Origin: Plectrocnemia conspersa
Lineage: Eukaryota > Arthropoda > Insecta > Trichoptera > Polycentropodidae
NCBI GenBank assembly: GCA_009617715.1
Contig: VTFK01000464.1
Span: 248,001 to 312,000 of the forward strand
DNA length: 64,000 bases
Reading direction: 5' to 3'
Positions 57,961 through 64,000 of this stretch are shown in pieces. The translations under genes were made by a program, and so were the position numbers. Numbering within the stretch: the stretch's first letter is position 1; every line of letters begins with the position of its first letter. The notes beneath the pieces are model-generated. The model ran no database searches and was not told where the DNA came from. It saw nothing but the letters and a program-made list of their open reading frames with translations.

Positions 57961-58399
57961 TTTCAGAATGTAGGTTATTCGAATGTCATAAATATTTTTT
58001 ATTTTATAAATAAAAATACATAATTTATTTACACAGTCTTCGTTATGTCTAGTAAATTTTTTATAGCTAAAAAAGTTCATTGAAATCCTTAAAAAAAATA
58101 TTCTGTTTGGATCTGAATATATTTTGCTAAAGAATCTTAAAGCATTTTAAAGAAATTAAAATCACTGTATACTGATGTAGATCTTAGATATATGCAACCA
58201 TTTAATCAGCAGCACGGGATCGGTCATATTGCATTAAAATACAACTGAGTCGTACTAATTACAGGTTTATACCTGTTGACGTAGTGGTTCAAGTTTACCC
58301 TTATTTAAGGCAAAACAATATTCAGCTTAATAATACGGAGACATCACGGAACAGAGACGTGCCAGAAAACTGAATCGACACGAAGGACATGGATGACTC
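57961..58399. other. AT-rich stretch
   Basis: A/T-rich to 58180, then moderately complex. Nothing recognised before the repeat copy. Confidence 0.5.
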
Positions 58400-58510
58400 G
58401 TCCAGATAACATCACGAGAACGCATTATGAGGACACAGCTCACAGCCGACAATAATACAACTCGGCACTCCAGCGAAGACTCTAATTTTCTAAAAACCTG
58501 TCATTTTAAC
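58400..58510 (+). repeat. Dispersed repeat pair, copy 2
   Basis: Partner of 24900-25035. CACAGCCGACAATA (58440-58453), GGCACTCCAGCGAA (58463-58476) and CCTGTCATTTTAACT (58498-58512) keep the order seen in copy 1. Unlike copy 1, this copy is preceded by a balanced stretch from 58340, which may belong to the same family. Confidence 0.45.
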
Positions 58511-58799
58511 TCCTTTGTCTAATAGAGGGATCTAAATTTTAAAATATATATGGTAATTTATATAAGTTTATAAAAATAAATTGTCAAGTTTGTTGTTTAT
58601 CAAGATTTGAGATTTAAGCCTTTTTAGTGCATTGATTTAGTGATTTGCTTTGCGTGAATTCTATTCTGCATAATAAGAATATAATATATTTACATATTAT
58701 TTTCTGTGAGACATGAACATTCCTACAAAATAAAATGTGTTTTTGATTAAAATATTTTTAATGAAAACCAATAAATTAATTTTATATTAAGCAATAAAA
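58511..58799. other. AT-rich spacer
   Basis: A/T-rich with stops. Nothing recognised. Confidence 0.55.
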
Positions 58800-59340
58800 A
58801 ACGACGCTTCAAATCGCTTTACCAAAACCGTCCCCTTAGCACACACATACACCAATAACGTATCAATAAATTAATTTAAATTGAATTTCATGAAACAGCA
58901 ATTAGGGCCACCCGGTAGTAGGGCGGTGGGGCTTAACCCTTTCGCGTCCCGAATTTAATAAACTTTCTCCAACGTCCGGCAATTTTCGACCTCGCGATAA
59001 ACTTCCTCAAAATAAATACGGGCATAATTTAAATTTGACGATCGGTGCCCCCCCGGGGAGTTTAACGCCTAATTTGCGGTTCCTACGGTTTTTGTTCGCC
59101 GGCACTTGGCAGCGGAATTTTCCGACGATTTATCTGCCGTATTAAGGTCCACACACACGCGGAGGGTCGGAAAGTGTGAGGGTGTCGTGAAAAATTACCC
59201 CTAGCCTCGACTGCTTATGACTGCCGCTTTTTCGTACTCTCGGCGGCCGTAAGTCACGCAGACGTATTATACAGCGCTTCAAATCCGGGGGTCCGAGGCA
59301 ATTTTTATTGCGGCTACCTAAAAAATGCACCTAGATTAGC
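58800..59340. other. Strong candidate conserved non-coding block
   Basis: About 540 bp of complex sequence with very C- or G-rich words (GGTGCCCCCCCGGGGAG at 59044, CACGCGGAGGGTCGG at 59157, TCGGCGGCCG at 59240) beside TAATTTGCGG and AATTAATTTAAATTG. The minus frame 59142-59330 (62 codons) is Arg-rich without a domain. Stops in other frames. Confidence 0.4.
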
Positions 59341-60419
59341 TTCCAGGTAAGACCAACGTTCAACTACAAGATAATAACATAATTAATGTTTAAAATATGC
59401 GCCTATATTAATTCAAACTCTTAGGTAAATACATTTGGGAAGCTTAAAATATTTTTGGGGTAGAAATCGTTTAAGACGTATTAAATATTTTCTTTTTAAG
59501 ATAAATAAAATAAACTATTAAAGGTTACGCTTAGATTTTTACGAACTTTTGTCTGCAGTATGTGACCAACAAGTTCCAGGATTCAACCATGATTAATAAA
59601 GTTATTCAAAGTTACATTTTTCATTACACTCTCACTCTTAGAGCTCTTACTAATACTGTATGAGCTCAAAAAGAAGTCTATTACGAACATTTAGATTTAA
59701 TTTCAAGAGGTTTTCTAAAACCTGCATGTTTTACATGTATAACATAATTTTATATATAAATGTAACACAATAGTAATAATACATAAGAATACATACTTCA
59801 AAATTACGTAAATATTACTGGTTTATAACCATTTTATCTTTTATGAAAGAAAATTTGAGAACTATTGTTTAATATAATAATTAAATCAAATTTAACGTTT
59901 CTATTTTTTAAAAATAAGTTTTATTTATTTTAGAAAATCATTATTGTTTTTTTGTGGAATATACTGCTTATAATTATTATATCTTATGAATTAATTATAT
60001 TTACATTCTAGTAATATTAGCGATAAATATCGTGTAATATTTTGGTGACCATATATTAAAATTATATTCTATTTGACCTCTAACACGTAATATATAATAT
60101 ATAGTTTATAGTAGGTCTACAGTTTGTATAGATTTGATATTTTTTCCTTTTTGCATAAGTAGTTGATTAAGTTCATTTAACATTTTTAAAGAATTGTATC
60201 TAATATGAATTTAGATTTTATAGTATTTAGCAACCAATTATATTTAAATTATACTATTGCTGCCACATTAGATTAGGCTTTGTTTTTTTTTTATTTTTGG
60301 AAAATTTAATCCGTAAATAATTTATTTTTTTGCTGACTTACTATATGTATGATATCAAAAAAGTTGCCCCACAAGTAAAAGGAGTAGAACCTAGCAAAGT
60401 AAATTATTTCAATCAATTC
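59341..60419. other. AT-rich desert
   Basis: A/T-rich. GAGCTCTTAC..TGAGCTCAA words near 59641-59670 form a loose dyad. No gene recognised. Confidence 0.6.
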
Positions 60420-60700
60420 CATTTAGAGCAGTTTGCTTAAGTACAGAAGAGGCTAGCGGAGCCACTTAATAAGCGCCGTGCAGAATAATCAAATTATCCA
60501 TTTGAGTGCAGAGCCTACTGATTTAGTTCAAAGGCGGATGGCACCACCCCTGAACCCCCTTGTTCGTAACGGTTGCATTAAAAATATCCACCGACGAATC
60601 TCACTCTATTAATTAAACGCTAATTGTCGACATAGTGCAGCGTCGTCGCTCAAACGATCGCTTCTCAAAGAGAGCTAAAAATTATCGACGATGGTTTTAC
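60420..60700. other. Candidate conserved non-coding block
   Basis: Balanced sequence with GAATCTCACTCTATTAATTAAACGCTAATTG (60597-60627; TAATTAA/TAATTG homeodomain-type cores) next to GTCGTCGCTC and CGATCGC. Stops in all frames. A typical layout for a developmental enhancer, by inference only. Confidence 0.4.
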
Positions 60701-61815
60701 AGACGATTTGAAAAACACAGTAAGTTGCATAAAATAAACTTTTACTAAAATATAAAAAATAATAAAATAGTGTACTTGTACAAAATTAAGTTATGTATCC
60801 ATTTTACTATTACTGTATTTTTACTTTTTAAATCTTTCTCGAATAATATTATAACCAAATTGTGTCTGTTGTACTCTTAGTTGATGTTTAAAAGTGCACA
60901 ATACTAGTGATAAGCGTATATATGTAGTGCATTCGAACATATTTCGCACATGAAACATTTTCGTTTCGTTGTGATTGCGAAGTATTGAAGCGCGCGGCAT
61001 AATAGGGGAACACGGCTTATCTCGTTTAATCCCTTGCTCCACTTCCGTACAAAGAGCTTATTACTGAGACTTATTTATGTGTCTTCCCCTTTTGAACAGA
61101 ACTACGTAGATGTTGCGGTTACATACATGTAGGAGAAGCAAGTTTCGCGCAAAAAATATTTTATTAAAGAGCATATATTGCAATATCAAAATATCACCCC
61201 AAAGACGTTGCAATGTCTGCATACGTACTATTTATATGGAAAATATTTTCTCTTTTATTTTTTCGGGTGAGGGAAATGTTTGTAGACTAAACCATAAATA
61301 AGAACTTCTTATTGAATTCTTCGCGCGAGCAGAGTTAAACTTTCCCAACAAACGCTTCGAGGGTTAAGTCTGGATTCCAACAATCGCTTCGTTCCCTTTG
61401 TGAACGCGATCTACGTGAATATTTCGATTTTTTCATCTCGCACAAAGAGCATCGGTAATAGTAGTAGATACTGAAGCGCGGAGCAGATATGAAAATACCG
61501 GAAATTGCAATGCAATTGTGCTCTTCGCGACCCAAGAGCAATATTCGCATTTCAATCTAAACAGCGTAATTGCCCGAATACGAATTGCAATCGACCACAT
61601 TACAAAAGCCATTAGAATTATTGCAAGTGCTATTAATTTTCCATACATATTTAGATTTAAAATTAAGAATAACCATTTATTAAAATGCAAAAAAAATATC
61701 GTACATTATCATATTTAATTACCATGTTTTTAATATTGAAAGCAAAAATTACTAAAGTGCGTTTCTAAAACTCTTATTTGTGCGATGTTAAAAAAAGTGT
61801 ACCATAAATACATAT
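60701..61815. other. Mixed sequence with complex patches
   Basis: Balanced patches at 60930-61110, 61325-61450 and 61500-61620; A/T-rich in between. Several open frames of 60-85 codons on both strands (for example 61433-61690 minus, 61110-61301 plus) show no domains. I see no reliable coding signal. Confidence 0.4.
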
Positions 61816-62715
61816 TTATACCCTGGTGATGCTAAAGGACATCTTTGTCGTACAAGCATTTTTGATGATGAGCGTCACCACCACGCTAGAAATGGTCGAT
61901 AAAATCTATGAAATGATAAACGATGATCGATGGATGACTATGTGCAAGATAGCTAAGACCATGAGTATTTCGATCGAACGGGCACTTAACATTTTGCATA
62001 AATATTTGGGAATACGGAAGCTATCTGCCAGATGGGTGCAGCATTTGCACTTTGTCGACAACAAAAGTGATCGTCTGACCATTTTGAAGGAGTGTTTGAT
62101 AATGTTGAACCTCAATAAGAAGGACTTTTTACGTCGTTTCGTAACCGTGGATGAATCATGGATACATCACAAAACACCAGAGTCCAAGGAGCAGTCGAAA
62201 CAGTCGGCAGCTCCAAAAAAGAAGCCAAGGTGTATTTATCGGCCAACAAGATCATGGCCACAGTTTTTTGGGATGCGAACGGTATAATTCACATCATCTA
62301 CCTTGGAAAAGGGAAAAATAATCACGAGAGTATATTATGCAGAAGTGTGGGACCGATTTGACGCAGTTTTGAAGCAAAAGAGATCGCATTTGTCGAGTAA
62401 AAAAAGTGATCTTTTACCAGGACAACACACCGGAATACAAATAGAACGTTGCAATGGCAAAATTCAACGAATTGCTTCCTCATCCACCATATTCTCCTTA
62501 TTTGGCCAAATTTGAAGAAATGGCCCGGTGGTAGGAGATTTGAGTCAAATAAGGAGGTGATCTCTGAAACAAAGGCTTATTTTAAGAGCTCCGAAAAATT
62601 GGAGAATCGGTGGAGAAATGTGGAGAGCTAAAAGAAGATTATGTTGAAAGATAAAACTAGTTTTGACGAAAAAATATGTATTTTCTTGCATACCGATTAT
62701 TTATCAACCGACGTA
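61816..62715 (+). pseudogene. mariner transposase pseudogene, 5'-truncated
   Basis: Cut-and-paste transposase remnant of the mariner family (irritans-like). Collinear pieces include: SIFDDER (about 61855); TTTLEMVDKIYEMI..DDR.M.....IAK..SIS..R...ILHK.LG.RKLSARWV (61880-62040); FLRRFVTVDESWIHHKTPES (about 62126-62185), with the first catalytic Asp at 62150; SANKIMATVFWDANGIIHI (about 62240-62295); the second Asp in YQDN (62421-62423); PPYSP; GRRFESNKEVISETKAYF (about 62530-62585); and ELKEDYVER then stop (62652-62654). At least five frame changes and an in-frame TAG (62442) occur. Where the third catalytic Asp (SPDLAP) belongs, Tyr is encoded (62499-62501). The N-terminal DNA-binding half and 5' end are missing. 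Confidence 0.92.
62687..62715 (+). repeat. 3' terminal inverted repeat of the mariner element
   Basis: ACCGATTATTTATCAACCGACGTA (62692-62715), followed by TA, has the form of irritans-type mariner ends (TTATCAACCGAC..TA plus the duplicated TA target). It lies about 35 bp after the transposase stop, as expected. No matching 5' repeat was found. Confidence 0.8.
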
Positions 62716-62717
62716 TA

Positions 62718-63015
62718 ATGCTATATTTTTTAATATTGCTTTCAATATTTTTCCACATCTCAGAAAATTGCTGAATTTATAATGACTCAAAACCAGGAAA
62801 AGTACACGAGAAAGTATTTTTTTACACACAAATTAACTGAATTAGCTTAGCATAAGTAGAATTAACATAAGTATTCGGAAAATTATTTCTAAAACGTTTG
62901 AAATCCATAATCTAAGAGAAAACCTAATTTCCAAACCATTAAGTTGGTTTCTAAAATTGATACAACGTGATTGAATTAATAAATTAAATTAAAGTTAATA
63001 GAATTAAAAAAAATA
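62718..63015. other. AT-rich spacer between two dead transposons
   Basis: A/T-rich with stops. Nothing recognised. Confidence 0.55.
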
Positions 63016-63775
63016 AAAATATTGTTCTGCAGTATTTTTCGACATCAGTCAGGCATTCGACCAGATGTGGCAAGAGGGTTAAAATAAACTCAAATTATAT
63101 CTCCCGTTACAAGTTTTTAAGCTATGGTAGTCATACAGATATTTCCACGTAATAATCAACAAGGAATACAATAAGTAGTGTACTGGGATCAATACTTTAT
63201 TTGATATTTACTGCTAATCTGCTAAGAAAAAGACGAACCACAATTGCGACATTTGTGGACAACACAGCTGTGATGGCTTCGCATATAAACTTATCGAAGG
63301 CGACAACGTATCTTCAGGGGAACCTTGACAAAACAGAATAATGGTTGGAAAAGTGGAAGATCAAGGCAAATGAGGCGAAATCAACACAAATTACATTCAC
63401 GCTGAAAAGGTAAAAATTGCCCACAATTGTCTTTAAATCAAAATCTTTACCAAAAAAACCCAGCTAAGAATGATAAATAGCGAATCAAAGATGTCACTGT
63501 TGTTGTACAAAGTTGTACTGAAACCAATATGGACGTACAAAATCCAGCTCTAGAGGAGTATTATCGCCATAATCCAGAAATTTCAAAACAATGTGCTGCA
63601 TATAATAGTACATGCTTCTTGGTATGAACCTAACAAAGTATTGCACGCTGACCTTAAAATGGAAACAGTTCAGAAGAAAATCGAAAATAGTTTTATAGGA
63701 TACACGAAAAAACTAAAGATATTCCAACAAACTCACAATTGGACTACGAGACTAGAAATCTGACGACACTTAACT
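63016..63775 (+). pseudogene. Jockey-type non-LTR retrotransposon RT pseudogene
   Basis: Plus-strand pieces in order: FFDISQAFDQMWQEG (about 63037-63080), RT motif A; RYFHVIINKEYN (about 63140); TIATFVDNTAVMASHINLSK (about 63240-63300), motif C, where the usual FADD has become FVDN so the second catalytic Asp is lost; YLQGNLDKTE, WLEKWKIKANEAKSTQITFT (63310-63405), the following helix; MSLLLYKVVLKPIWTYKIQL (about 63490-63550); and VLHIIVHASWYEPNKVLHAD (about 63590-63650). This is the jockey-clade C-terminal layout. Compared with the family, the stretch between ..ITFT and MSLL.YK (the KYLG.HLD segment) is shortened. Stops and frame changes abound. It is in the same orientation as the mariner piece 300 bp upstream. 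Confidence 0.9.
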
Positions 63776-64000
63776 GACATAGCAATTAGACACGCAAACC
63801 ATTAGATCATACAAATGTATTTAGAAAATATAATTAATATTCCTCTTTTATTGAATATATGATATTTTATACTTTATTTTAAATTCTGTGAAAAAAAGCA
63901 TCCAACAGGCTGCTTCTCTACATGTCAATAAAAGTGTTAAAAATACTTATCATCAATCATTGATAGATTATAAATAAATGGCGTTTTAGGGACTTTCCCA
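63776..64000. other. AT-rich window end
   Basis: A/T-rich, with AATAAA-like words near 63928 that could be the 3' end of the retrotransposon. Cut by the window edge. Confidence 0.45.

Noticed and set aside
1..64000. CRISPR array, operons, rRNA or prophage
   Set aside because: No regularly spaced repeats, no rRNA-like segments and no clustered long frames are present. The window is eukaryotic in character.

Overview
The window looks like a stretch of nuclear DNA from an AT-rich animal genome, most likely an insect (roughly 30% G+C by eye). Reasons: a eukaryotic tRNA-Asn gene without an encoded CCA; pieces of eukaryotic transposon families common in arthropods (mariner, Tc1-like, pogo/Tigger, hAT-BED, jockey-type and other non-LTR retrotransposons); no operons or ribosome-binding sites; and no open frame longer than about 153 codons. 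The order of insect cannot be settled from what is visible.

No intact host protein-coding gene can be supported. The one confident functional gene is tRNA-Asn(GUU) at 678-750 on the minus strand. A degenerate tRNA-like sequence with A and B boxes lies at 9858-9932 and is best read as a SINE head or tRNA pseudogene.

Two kinds of sequence alternate across the window. AT-rich deserts carry stop codons in all frames, simple repeats and small hairpins. Between them sit about thirty G+C-elevated, high-complexity blocks of 200-750 bp (for example 2341-2720, 11590-12135, 15660-16010, 21360-21830, 32240-32800, 36640-36930, 47190-47710, 58800-59340). These blocks have no convincing reading frame. They could be conserved regulatory elements in a gene desert or in the long introns of a gene whose exons lie outside, but that is inference and needs comparison with related genomes.

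Transposon fossils, left to right: jockey-type reverse transcriptase (RT) fragment (10174-10390, +); badly decayed non-LTR RT (22540-23185, -); CR1/Rex-like non-LTR RT with an intact YADD box (25904-26860, -), next to a hAT-like terminus (26890); pogo/Tigger transposase fragment (31520-31800, -); hAT-BED element start (34087-34700, +); Tc1-like DNA-binding fragment (52456-52616, -); mariner transposase pseudogene with its 3' terminal inverted repeat (61816-62715, +); and jockey-type RT pseudogene (63016-63775, +). None can encode an active enzyme.

Several repeat families are recognisable only by comparing parts of the window with each other. A roughly 0.6-0.7 kb TCGAGA-rich family has copies at 3175-3775, 29263-29560 and 48290-49040. 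Two pairs are 5090-5275 with 34920-35118, and 24900-25035 with 58400-58510. The least ordinary spots are a G+C-rich island at 7400-7700 with a possible decayed hammerhead-ribozyme-like core, and two splice-like open segments at 30266-30466 and 36648-36701. All of these are low-confidence leads.
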